Assembly: GCA_041748075.1 (NCBI GenBank)
Contig: JBGTDX010000090.1
Coordinates: 1-64,000 of the forward strand
Reading direction: 5' to 3'
Length of the DNA stretch: 64,000 bases
Source of the DNA: JBGSYJ01 sp041748075
GTDB lineage: Bacteria > Acidobacteriota > Thermoanaerobaculia > Gp7-AA8
Shown here: positions 24,898 to 32,968 of the stretch, piece by piece
Position numbering within the stretch: the first letter of the stretch is position 1
Layout of the letters: every line of letters begins with the position of its first letter
Translations under genes and position numbers: made by a program
The notes under the pieces: model-generated
Database searches by the model: none
What the model was told of the DNA's origin: nothing
What the model saw: the letters and a program-made list of their open reading frames with translations, nothing else

Positions 24898-26159
24898 GGC
24901 AGCAACTCCAGGATGCGGCGCGCCGTAAGGTCCGCCGCTCCCCGATTTCGCTCGACAGTCCGTCTAGCGCGCTGGGAGATCGATCGGTTCACTTCCTCGT
25001 CGGTCAGCATCCGCCGGACGAACCCTACGAGCTCCTCGAGCCCGCCGACCTCGACCGCAGCCTCTTCCTGGACGAAGGACGCGGCGATCTCTCTGAAGTT
25101 CGTCATGTGAGGTCCGAAGCAAACCGGCACACCAGCAGCAGCCGGCTCAATCGGGTTGTGGCCCCCGGACGAAACCAGGCTTCCCCCGACAAATGCAGCG
25201 GACGCCAGCTCATAGATCGCCGCCAGCTCACCGATCGAGTCCAGCAGCAGCAGATCATGTTTCCGGCCCTCCGGCCTTCCGGTCATTTCGAGTTCGCTCC
25301 GGCGGATGAATGGAATCGTCGACGCAGCCAGAAGACCTGCGACCAGCTCGAAACGCTCGGGCTTGCGGGGAGCGAGGACGACGAAACATTCGAGCTCACG
25401 AATCAGGGCCGGGAGCTCCACGATCAACAGCTCGTCCTCCCCTTCCACAGTGGAGCCCGCCACGAAAACCTTCCGTCCGGCGATCAACCTCTCCAGCCCC
25501 GGCCGGATGGCCAGTGGCCGGGGCTGGCGTTCGAGATCGAATTTGACATTACCGGAAACTTCCACATGATCGGCGGGCGCGCCGATGGCTATGAACCGTT
25601 CGCGATCGACAGGATCTCGCGCGAGGATGACCGAGTAGGACGAGAGCACGCGCGAGAGGAAATGGCGGAAAGGGCGATAGTGCCGCAGCGATCGGTCCGA
25701 AATCCTCCCGTTGGCCAGAAGCATGCGTACACCCCTCTGTGCGGCGAGCCGGCTGACATTCGGCCAGATCTCGGTTTCCATGATCGCGAACGTCGAAGGA
25801 GAGTAGCGATGGAGGAAGCTCCGGACAGCGAACGAGAAGTCGAATGGAAAATAGGTGACCGTCGCACTGGGAAAAAGGCTTCGCGCAAGAGTCTGTCCGG
25901 AAATGGTCGTGGTCGTCACGACGACGGTGGTATCTGGCCGCGCCTCGAGAACCCGCTGAAGTATAGGGCGCGCCGCGAGGACTTCTCCGACGGATACCGC
26001 ATGGACCCACAGGTCGTGTCGCGAGGGGTTACCCTTGTAGAAGCCGAATCGTGGCCCGAAATTGGAAAGGTATTTTCCACGCAGAACCCCGGTGATCAGA
26101 AACCAGGGGAATGCCAGCATGAATGCGAGATAGAGGAGCAGTTCGTAAAGCCGGAACAT
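24894..26159 (-). CDS. waaA: 3-deoxy-D-manno-octulosonic acid transferase (Kdo transferase)
   Basis: Transfers Kdo from CMP-Kdo onto lipid IVA. 421 residues, GT30 family. An N-terminal membrane anchor (YELLLYLAFMLAFPWFLITGV) is followed by the family motif LWVHAVSVGEVLAARPI, then IMETEIWPNVSRLAAQRGV, VSGNVKFDL, VFVAGSTVEGEDELL and FVGGSLVSSGGHNPIEPAAAGVP. First gene of the waaA-lpxK-lpxL operon. TATGAT six bases before the ATG and no Shine-Dalgarno indicate leaderless initiation. Confidence 0.94.
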   Translation of the reverse strand: MFRLYELLLYLAFMLAFPWFLITGVLRGKYLSNFGPRFGFYKGNPSRHDLWVHAVSVGEVLAARPILQRVLEARPDTTVVVTTTTISGQTLARSLFPSATVTYFPFDFSFAVRSFLHRYSPSTFAIMETEIWPNVSRLAAQRGVRMLLANGRISDRSLRHYRPFRHFLSRVLSSYSVILARDPVDRERFIAIGAPADHVEVSGNVKFDLERQPRPLAIRPGLERLIAGRKVFVAGSTVEGEDELLIVELPALIRELECFVVLAPRKPERFELVAGLLAASTIPFIRRSELEMTGRPEGRKHDLLLLDSIGELAAIYELASAAFVGGSLVSSGGHNPIEPAAAGVPVCFGPHMTNFREIAASFVQEEAAVEVGGLEELVGFVRRMLTDEEVNRSISQRARRTVERNRGAADLTARRILELLP

Positions 26160-26171
26160 CGGGGCATCATA
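26160..26171 (-). promoter_or_regulatory. Leaderless-type -10 box for the waaA-lpxK-lpxL operon
   Basis: Minus-strand TATGAT, six bases, ATG. Confidence 0.55.
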
Positions 26172-26279
26172 ACCAAGGACGGAGCGCCAGCGATGAAGGA
26201 TGAGGGAAGCGAATCCTCGGGCAGTTCTGAACTTTCAGCCCGCTTTTCTTGTATATTGACTGAGCTGGCGGAGAACTAG

Positions 26280-27611
26280 TTGGCCCATCCAAACGGGGGT
26301 CGCGGCGGCCCCGAAAGAGCGATCGTCGCAGGTCTGATCACGCGCGACGGTTCGCGCACGGTTGCGGAAGAGCATCTCGAGGAGCTCGCAAAACTCGTCG
26401 AAGCAGCCGGAGGTGCCGTTTCGGCCGCGGTGCTCGCGAAACGCCAGGCCCCCGATCCCGCTATGTACGTAGGTAAAGGGAAAGCGGCGGAGATCGCCGA
26501 GCTTGCCAGGCGACACGAAGCGACTCTGGTCGTATTCGATGATGACCTCTCGCCGGCTCAGATCCGTAACCTCGAGAAGGTGATCGAGATCAAGGTCATC
26601 GACCGCAGTGCCCTGATTCTCGACATCTTTGCCCGCCGGGCTCGGAGCCGGGAATCGCGAACACAGGTCGAGCTTGCCCAGTTGAAGTATCTCCTGCCCC
26701 GCCTGACCCGGCAGTGGTCGCATCTATCACGTCAGGCCGGCGGAATCGGTACCCGGGGCGTCGGCGAAACCCAGCTGGAGATCGACCGCCGGATGATTCG
26801 CACGCGGATCAGTCGGCTCGATGAGGAGCTCACGAAAATCGAGCGTAACCGCGCAACACAGAGGAAGGGCAGGAGGAGCGCATTCACGGTGGCGCTCGTC
26901 GGATACACCAACGCGGGAAAGTCGACTCTGTTCAATCAGTTGACCCGTGGATCCGCTGAAGCTGTCGACAAGCTCTTCGCGACTCTTGACGCCAGGCTAC
27001 ACAAGTCCCATTTCGATGCGCCACGCGAAACCGTGATCATCGATACGGTCGGATTCATCCGGAAGCTGCCCCACCATCTGGTGGCCTCGTTTCGTTCCAC
27101 GATGGAAGAGGCGGTCGCTGCAGACCTGGTTCTGCACGTGATCGACGGCAGCCATCCCCAGTCCGACGAGCAGCGCGAAGTGGGCGAAGAGGTGCTTCAC
27201 GAATTGGGCATTCTGGCGGATCGAGTCATCGAGGTCTACAACAAAGCGGATCGGTTTGCCGTCGGCGTTGGTGAGCAGAAGAAGAGCCGCGCAGTGGCCG
27301 TTTCCGCGCTGACCGGCCAGGGATGCGACCGGCTGATCGCGATGATCCGCGAACGGGAGCTTGCTGAAGGCGAGGTCGTCCGTCTGCAGATCCCCGCGAG
27401 CGAGTCACGGATCCTTGCCCGACTTCACGAACTGGCACAGATCGAACACCAGGAAGCCGATCAGGACCTTCTGCGAATCGTCGCCTGGATTCCGGACTAC
27501 GCCCGCCATCAGTTCGAGGCTTTCGAGCTTCCGGATCTCGGGGGCAGGATCGATGACTCTGGCAGGAAGAGCTCGACCGAGGAAGCGGGGGTCGCCGGCC
27601 GGTCAACCTGA
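26280..27611 (+). CDS. hflX: GTPase HflX
   Basis: Ribosome-associated GTPase that splits stalled or hibernating ribosomes. 443 residues. The N-terminal HflX domain shows MYVGKGKAAEIAELA, FDDDLSPAQIRNLE, DRSALILDIFARRARSRE and the glycine-rich RQAGGIGTRGVGETQLEID. The G domain has VGYTNAGKSTLFNQLT (G1), IDTVGFIRKLPHHLV (G3) and YNKAD (G4), followed by a C-terminal domain. The start is TTG at 26280 with GGCGGAGAA upstream. A TATATT sequence lies about 30 bases before the start. It diverges from the waaA operon. Confidence 0.95.
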   Translation: MAHPNGGRGGPERAIVAGLITRDGSRTVAEEHLEELAKLVEAAGGAVSAAVLAKRQAPDPAMYVGKGKAAEIAELARRHEATLVVFDDDLSPAQIRNLEKVIEIKVIDRSALILDIFARRARSRESRTQVELAQLKYLLPRLTRQWSHLSRQAGGIGTRGVGETQLEIDRRMIRTRISRLDEELTKIERNRATQRKGRRSAFTVALVGYTNAGKSTLFNQLTRGSAEAVDKLFATLDARLHKSHFDAPRETVIIDTVGFIRKLPHHLVASFRSTMEEAVAADLVLHVIDGSHPQSDEQREVGEEVLHELGILADRVIEVYNKADRFAVGVGEQKKSRAVAVSALTGQGCDRLIAMIRERELAEGEVVRLQIPASESRILARLHELAQIEHQEADQDLLRIVAWIPDYARHQFEAFELPDLGGRIDDSGRKSSTEEAGVAGRST

Positions 27612-27664
27612 GCAGTCTTGTCTTGTGGCAAACAATGAACGAGCTCGTCAGCAAGTGGCGGAAC

Positions 27665-27727
27665 ATTGCATGTTCGGCCCTGAGTAACGTGACTGTCCGA
27701 CCCGAAAACGAGGGCCGAACATGCAAT
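27665..27727. repeat. 17-base perfect inverted repeat between hflX and a GNAT gene
   Basis: ATTGCATGTTCGGCCCT (27665-27681) is exactly mirrored by AGGGCCGAACATGCAAT (27711-27727) around a 29-base loop that itself is GC-rich. No T run follows, so it is not a classical terminator. It could be a small structured RNA, a regulatory cruciform or a relic of a mobile repeat. A TCGGCC copy follows immediately after. Confidence 0.75.
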
Positions 27728-27807
27728 CTTCGGCCATATAGCTCAGGTTCATTCGCAGCGCAGCCAGGAATGACACATGGATACGTCGGACCCAACGGCT
27801 ACGTGCC

Positions 27808-28296
27808 ATGACTCTCACGATACGGCCCGCCGTTCCCCTGGATCGAGAAAGGATTCACCAGATCCTCGTCACCACTGCCGTGTTCAACCAGGAAGAGATC
27901 GACGCCGCGATGGAGCTCGTCGATCTCGCGTTTCGTCATTCCCAGAGGCGGGAGTATACGGTCCACGTCATCACCGGCGGAGAGTCTGAAGACGGCATGC
28001 CTCTCGGATATGTATGCTACGGGCCGACACCCCGCACTGAGGGTGTATTCGACCTTTACTGGATCGCGGTGGACCCGGCCAGGCAGGGACAGGGGCTGGG
28101 ACAGCTGCTCCTCCGATTCGTCGAAGGAGCAGTTCGCAAACGGGAGGGCCGGATGTTGCTGATCGAGACCTCCTCCCGAAGGAGCAACGAGCCGACGATT
28201 CGCTTCTATCGCCGCAGCGGGTACGAGGAGATCTCCCGGATCAAGGACTTCTACCGGATCAAGGATGACAAAGTGGTCTTCAGCAAGGAGCTCTGA
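27808..28296 (+). CDS. GNAT family N-acetyltransferase
   Basis: 162-residue acetyl-CoA-dependent acetyltransferase. The acetyl-CoA binding motif A is FDLYWIAVDPARQGQGLGQLLLRFVEGAV, with Q/R-x-x-G-x-G/A intact, followed by LLIETSSRRSNEPTIRFYRRSGYEEISRIKDFY for motif B. The substrate cannot be told from sequence. ATG at 27808 lacks a clear ribosome-binding site. It lies between hflX and the haem operon and may be independent. Confidence 0.85.
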   Translation: MTLTIRPAVPLDRERIHQILVTTAVFNQEEIDAAMELVDLAFRHSQRREYTVHVITGGESEDGMPLGYVCYGPTPRTEGVFDLYWIAVDPARQGQGLGQLLLRFVEGAVRKREGRMLLIETSSRRSNEPTIRFYRRSGYEEISRIKDFYRIKDDKVVFSKEL

Positions 28297-28372
28297 GACA
28301 GCCTGAGCACCGGTCCTGCTGCGCACGCGCTACACTACAACCAGCTCATTCACAGATCCCAACCACTTCCCC

Positions 28373-29161
28373 ATGAACATCACCCTCTACATTGCGGTTT
28401 CGCTCTACGCGCTGGGCACTCTTGCCGTGCTGGCTGGACTCTACAACCGGAGCATCCGTCTGCAGCAACTCGCTCTCGGGTTGATGATCGGCGGGTTCGT
28501 CGTGCACACGGTCTGGATCGGTATGGTCTGCTCGGCTACAGAGCACCCTCCGCTGACCAATCTTCCGGAGATTGCGGCTTTCATCGCCTGGCTGATCTTT
28601 GCAGTCGAGCTCTTTCTTTTCATTCGGTACCGGGTTCATGCCGCGGCCTTTTTCGTCTACCCGCTCATTCTGATGCTGATGTTCATCACAGTTCTCATAC
28701 GGGCTCCGTTCGCGCCTGCCGATCCGGCGCTGGACTCGAATCTGTTCGTGGGTCACCTGCTACTGAGCACGGCAGGAATCGCGGCGCTGTTCATCGGACT
28801 CGCCTTTTTCGTTCTCTATCGATTTCAGGAGCGGTCCCTGAAGTCGAAGCGGCAGGGTCGGCTCTTCGAATGGATCCCGAGTCTTCAGGTCTGCGAGGTC
28901 GTCAGTTACAGGGCACTGGCGATCGGATTCGCCATTTACACTACGGGTCTTCTGGCCGGCTTTCTGTGGTCGTATCGCACTCGCGTTGGAAGTTACGAAA
29001 TCCGGTCCAAAGAGATTGCGGCTGTCGTTGCCTGGGTACTTTTCGCAGCGCTGCTGCAGTCCTACAACAGCGGGACGCTCGGGACGCGGAAGAATCTCTT
29101 CATCTCGGCGGCGGCGTTCGTCTCGATCCTCATCGCAATTCTCGGAGTGCAGCATGTCTGA
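28373..29161 (+). CDS. CcsA/HemX-type integral membrane protein
   Basis: 262 residues with eight predicted membrane helices, in the cytochrome c assembly (CcmF/CcsA/HemX) superfamily. The position directly before hemA matches HemX of Gram-positive hem operons. Related segments include FVVHTVWIGMVCSATEHPPLTNLPE (haem ligand-like His and the PPLTN loop) and the late SKEIAAVVAWVLFAALLQSY, which aligns with the PKETWxLxxW part of the WWD domain. The tryptophan-rich WGxxWxWD core itself is degraded here, so direct haem handling for cytochrome c assembly is doubtful. A regulatory or GluTR-partner role like HemX is possible. Confidence 0.75.
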   Translation: MNITLYIAVSLYALGTLAVLAGLYNRSIRLQQLALGLMIGGFVVHTVWIGMVCSATEHPPLTNLPEIAAFIAWLIFAVELFLFIRYRVHAAAFFVYPLILMLMFITVLIRAPFAPADPALDSNLFVGHLLLSTAGIAALFIGLAFFVLYRFQERSLKSKRQGRLFEWIPSLQVCEVVSYRALAIGFAIYTTGLLAGFLWSYRTRVGSYEIRSKEIAAVVAWVLFAALLQSYNSGTLGTRKNLFISAAAFVSILIAILGVQHV

Positions 29162-29197
29162 GAGTGAACTGCTGTCCATCATGGGAGGCGGCGCGGT

Positions 29198-30463
29198 ATG
29201 TCGCTGATCCTCGTCGGACTGAACCACAAGACGGCGCCGGTCGAAGTGCGCGAACGTCTCAGCGTCAATCCAGCGCACGAGCCCGAAATCATGGCTGCGT
29301 TGACGGGGCTGCCCGGTGTACGGGGAGCGGGCGTTCTGTCGACCTGTAACCGTGTCGAAACGATTCTCTCTTCCGAGTCGGAGGAATCCATCGAGCCGGT
29401 CGTCGATCTAATCATCAGCCGTTCGAAGATGAAGCGGGCTGAGGTCGAAGAGCACCTTTACGTCCTGCGAAACGGCGAGGTCGTGCGCCATCTGTTCCGC
29501 GTCGCCTCGGGTCTCGACTCGATGATTCTCGGCGAGCCCCAGATTGGCGGCCAGGTGCGTGAAGCCTACCAGCGAGCCCGGATGCTTCATGCAACCGACC
29601 CGGTGCTTCGACAGCTCTTTGATGCCGCTCTGCGGGTCGCAAAACGGGTGCGCACCGACACAGGGATCGGCGAGCACGCAGTCTCGGTTCCTTTCGCCGC
29701 CGTCGAGCTGGCGAAGAAGATCTTTGGAAATCTCGATGGCCTCCACGTTCTGCTCGTGGGAGCCGGCGAAATCGGTGAACTGACGGCGCAACACCTCAAT
29801 GGCTTCGGTCTCAGGAAAGTATTCGTTGCGAACCGCGCGCACGAACGTGCCGTGGAGCTCGCCGGCCGGTTCGATGGCGAGGCGATCCACTTCGACTCGC
29901 TCGAAGAGCGCCTGCAGTCCTGCGAGATCGTCATCGTCTCGACCGCTGCACCCCACTATCTGATCCGGCCCGAACATGTGCTCGCCGCTCTCGCCGAGCG
30001 CCGTCGTGGAAGTCTTTTTCTGATCGATCTCTCCGTTCCCCGCAACATCGATCCCGCGATCGCCGGGATCGAAGGAGCGTTTCTCTACAACATCGACGAC
30101 CTTCGCGAAGTCGCGGACAGCAACCGCGAGAAGAGGGAGCAGAAAGCCGTCACGGCCGAGGAGATCATCGACCGGGAGGTGGTCGGTTTCATGCGGCGAC
30201 TCGCTTCGCACGACGCGGTACCCACCATCCTCGAGCTCCAGGACAAACTCGACGACATTAGAAGGATGGAGCTCGAGAAGTGCCTGAGAAAGGTCGGCCC
30301 GATCACGACCGAACAGCAGCAGGCCATCGAGGCGCTCTCCACGTCGATCATCAACAAGGTTCTTCATTACCCTATCATCAGACTCAAGGAGACCGCCGCA
30401 GCCGATCAACCCGACGAACGGGAATCGATCCGTGAGCAGATTCGAAGGATCTTCGGTCTCTGA
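29198..30463 (+). CDS. hemA: Glutamyl-tRNA reductase HemA
   Basis: First step of C5-pathway tetrapyrrole synthesis: reduces glutamyl-tRNA to glutamate-1-semialdehyde. 421 residues. N-terminal LVGLNHKTAPVEVRERL, catalytic Cys in GVLSTCNRVE, then SGLDSMILGEPQIGGQVREAYQ, the NADPH-binding LVGAGEIGELTAQHL and a C-terminal helical dimerisation domain. GGGAGG lies upstream of the ATG. It is followed with a one-base overlap by hemC, showing an operon. Confidence 0.96.
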   Translation: MSLILVGLNHKTAPVEVRERLSVNPAHEPEIMAALTGLPGVRGAGVLSTCNRVETILSSESEESIEPVVDLIISRSKMKRAEVEEHLYVLRNGEVVRHLFRVASGLDSMILGEPQIGGQVREAYQRARMLHATDPVLRQLFDAALRVAKRVRTDTGIGEHAVSVPFAAVELAKKIFGNLDGLHVLLVGAGEIGELTAQHLNGFGLRKVFVANRAHERAVELAGRFDGEAIHFDSLEERLQSCEIVIVSTAAPHYLIRPEHVLAALAERRRGSLFLIDLSVPRNIDPAIAGIEGAFLYNIDDLREVADSNREKREQKAVTAEEIIDREVVGFMRRLASHDAVPTILELQDKLDDIRRMELEKCLRKVGPITTEQQQAIEALSTSIINKVLHYPIIRLKETAAADQPDERESIREQIRRIFGL

Positions 30464-31386
30464 TGAAGAAACACTTCGTGATCGGCACGCGGGGAAGCAA
30501 GCTGGCCCTCTGGCAGGCAAATCAGGTCCGCGACCGCCTCGAGGCCGCGGGGTTCGAAGCGGAGATCCGCGTCATCCGCACCACCGGAGATCGAAGGCAG
30601 GACGTACCGCTTGCACAGATCGGCGGTAAGGGTTTGTTCATCAAGGAAATTGAAGAGGCGCTCGAGCGTGGCGAGGTCGACATGGCGGTACACAGCCTGA
30701 AAGACGTTCCATCGATCGTTCCGGACTCTTTTACTCTTGCCGGATTCCTGGAACGGGGAGATCCCCGGGACGCGTGGGTTCATCCCGAGCATTCAGCCAT
30801 CGCCTCACTAGCGGCCGGCTCCGCGATCGGGACGAGCTCGCCTCGGCGGCGCGCGCAGATCAAAACGCTCTTTCCTCAGCTCGACGTGAAGGACATTCGT
30901 GGGAACGTCGACACGCGCATCCGCAAAGCACAGGAAGGGCACTACGCGGGAGTGGTGCTTGCCGCGGCCGGCCTCGAAAGGCTCGAACGACAAAGCGACG
31001 TCACGAGTTACTTCTCCGTCGAGCAGATCGTTCCGGCAGCCGGACAGGGAATCGTCACGATCGAGACGCTCGCCGACCGGCCCGATGCACTCGAAGCGGC
31101 AGCCGCGATCTCGCATGGCCCCACCACCATCGTCGCGCAGTGCGAGCGCGGCATCCTTCAGCGATTCGAGGATCGTCTCGACTGCCACACGTCCATTGCC
31201 GCGCACGCGATACTCGCCGACGATAGGATCACGCTTTCAGTGTTTGTCTCCGACCTCGCAGGTACGCGGACGATCTGCACGCAGGCAGTGGCCAGCGTCG
31301 CCGCCGCGGAAGATCTTCTCACCTCCGTCGCGAAGCGTCTGTCCGACGAAGGGGCGCTCGAGCTGATCGCGGGCGCGCACGCATGA
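30463..31386 (+). CDS. hemC: Porphobilinogen deaminase (hydroxymethylbilane synthase) HemC
   Basis: Joins four porphobilinogen molecules into hydroxymethylbilane. 307 residues. Family motifs: IGTRGSKLALWQANQV, IRTTGDRRQDVPLAQIGGKGLFIKEIEEAL, DMAVHSLKDVPS, GTSSPRRRAQI, RGNVDTRIRK, PAAGQGIVTIE. The cysteine that carries the dipyrromethane cofactor is in EDRLDCHTSIAAHA. It overlaps hemA by one base and the next gene by four bases. Confidence 0.96.
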   Translation: MKKHFVIGTRGSKLALWQANQVRDRLEAAGFEAEIRVIRTTGDRRQDVPLAQIGGKGLFIKEIEEALERGEVDMAVHSLKDVPSIVPDSFTLAGFLERGDPRDAWVHPEHSAIASLAAGSAIGTSSPRRRAQIKTLFPQLDVKDIRGNVDTRIRKAQEGHYAGVVLAAAGLERLERQSDVTSYFSVEQIVPAAGQGIVTIETLADRPDALEAAAAISHGPTTIVAQCERGILQRFEDRLDCHTSIAAHAILADDRITLSVFVSDLAGTRTICTQAVASVAAAEDLLTSVAKRLSDEGALELIAGAHA

Positions 31387-32891
31387 GTGGAAAGGTCTTT
31401 CTCGTCGGCGCCGGTCCCGGCGATCCTGCTCTCCTCACACTGCGCGCCGCCGAATTGCTTTCGCGTGCCGAGGTCGTCGTGATCGACGCGCTCGTCTCTC
31501 CGGAAATCCTCGCGATGATTCCTTCGAAAGCGGAGATCATCGACGCCGGAAAGAGGGCGAGTGCCCACACGCTTCCGCAGGATCGAACCAATGCGCTTCT
31601 CGTCGAAAAGGGACGCGAAGGAAAGCAGGTCGTCCGTCTCAAAGGGGGCGATCCTTTCATCTTCGGCCGCGGCGGCGAAGAAGCGGAAGAGCTGCGCCGC
31701 AACGGAATCCCTTTTGAAGTCGTGCCCGGAATCTCGTCAGCCATCGCTGGCCCTGCGTACGCAGGCATCCCCGTGACGCATCGATCACACGCGACTTCTG
31801 TCACGCTCATCACCGGCCATGAGAGCGATGACTCGACGGGCATCCCTTGGAGCAGTCTCGCTGGCGCGAAGGGAACCATCGTATTCCTCATGGGCATGGC
31901 CAACCTTCCGATGATCGCGTCCCGGTTGATGGATGAAGGGATGGCGCGCGAAATGCCCGTTGCGGTCATATCGCGGGCTACGACCCCGCACCAGCAGACG
32001 GTAACGGGCACGCTCGAGTCGATCGCCAGCGCCGTGAAGAAGGCGGATCTTCCGACGCCGGCACTGATCGTCGTCGGCGAGGTCGTCTCGGTCCGCGAGA
32101 ACGTGAGCTGGTTCGAGAATCGTCCTCTGTTCGGCAGGACGATCGTCGTGACCCGCGCGCGGGAGCAGGCATCTGAGCTGAAGAAGCTACTCGAAGAGGC
32201 AGGCGGTCGCGTCCTTCAGTTCCCGACCATCGAGATCGTGCCACCTGCGTCTTTTGATTCGCTCGACTCGATCATCGAGGATCTCGCTTCGTATGACTGG
32301 CTGATCTTCACGTCGGTGAACGGAGTCCAGTCGTTCTTTCACAGGCTCCATTCAAAAGACCTCGACGCACGTGCACTTTCTTCGTCGAGGATTGCCGCCG
32401 TCGGCCAGGCCACAGCAGCTCTGCTGCTCGACCGGGGAATCCGGGCGGATCTGGTCCCAGACAAGTTCCAGTCGATCGCGCTCCTTCCCCTTTTGCCGCA
32501 GGACCAGAGCGGAGTGCGTACGGCCGTCATCCGCGCGGCTGTCGGCAGAAACGAGGTCATCGACGAGCTCCGTGCACGCGGCGGCACGGTCGACCTCGGG
32601 ATCGCCTACGAGACGCGCGCGACAACCGCGATCCGCGACGAGCTGGTCGCACTTCTGGAAGCCGGCAGCATCGACTGCGTCACCTTTACGAGCGCCTCGA
32701 CCGTCGATCACTTCTTCGAAAATCTGTCGGAAGATCAGAGCAGACGGCTCACCGAAAAGGCCGCGCTCGCGTCGATCGGACCCACCACCAGCGAAGCAAT
32801 CCGATCTCGCGGTGCTCGAGTGGACGTCGAAGCGGACGAGGCGAGCGTCCCCGCCCTCGCCGGCGCGGTGATCCGGCTTCTGGAGCGGTAG
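31383..32891 (+). CDS. Fused uroporphyrinogen-III C-methyltransferase / uroporphyrinogen-III synthase (CobA-HemD)
   Basis: Bifunctional protein of 502 residues. Residues 1-245 are the SAM-dependent methyltransferase CobA/SUMT: VFLVGAGPGDPALLTLRAAELL, VVRLKGGDPFIFGRGGEEAEEL, VVPGISSAIAGPAYAGIPVTHR and TPALIVVGEVV. Residues 250-502 are HemD: LFGRTIVVTRAREQASELKKLLEEAG, WLIFTSVNGVQSFF, AAVGQATAALLLDRGI and TFTSASTVDHFFENL. The fusion closes hydroxymethylbilane and can methylate the product towards precorrin-2, the branch to sirohaem or B12. It completes the hemA-hemC operon; hemB is not in the window. Confidence 0.93.
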   Translation: MSGKVFLVGAGPGDPALLTLRAAELLSRAEVVVIDALVSPEILAMIPSKAEIIDAGKRASAHTLPQDRTNALLVEKGREGKQVVRLKGGDPFIFGRGGEEAEELRRNGIPFEVVPGISSAIAGPAYAGIPVTHRSHATSVTLITGHESDDSTGIPWSSLAGAKGTIVFLMGMANLPMIASRLMDEGMAREMPVAVISRATTPHQQTVTGTLESIASAVKKADLPTPALIVVGEVVSVRENVSWFENRPLFGRTIVVTRAREQASELKKLLEEAGGRVLQFPTIEIVPPASFDSLDSIIEDLASYDWLIFTSVNGVQSFFHRLHSKDLDARALSSSRIAAVGQATAALLLDRGIRADLVPDKFQSIALLPLLPQDQSGVRTAVIRAAVGRNEVIDELRARGGTVDLGIAYETRATTAIRDELVALLEAGSIDCVTFTSASTVDHFFENLSEDQSRRLTEKAALASIGPTTSEAIRSRGARVDVEADEASVPALAGAVIRLLER

Positions 32892-32968
32892 CGCTACGCG
32901 CCCGCATCCACGACCCCCAGAGCCTGGCGCGTGATTCCGGTGCCTTCAGCTAAACTCCGCCCACGACC

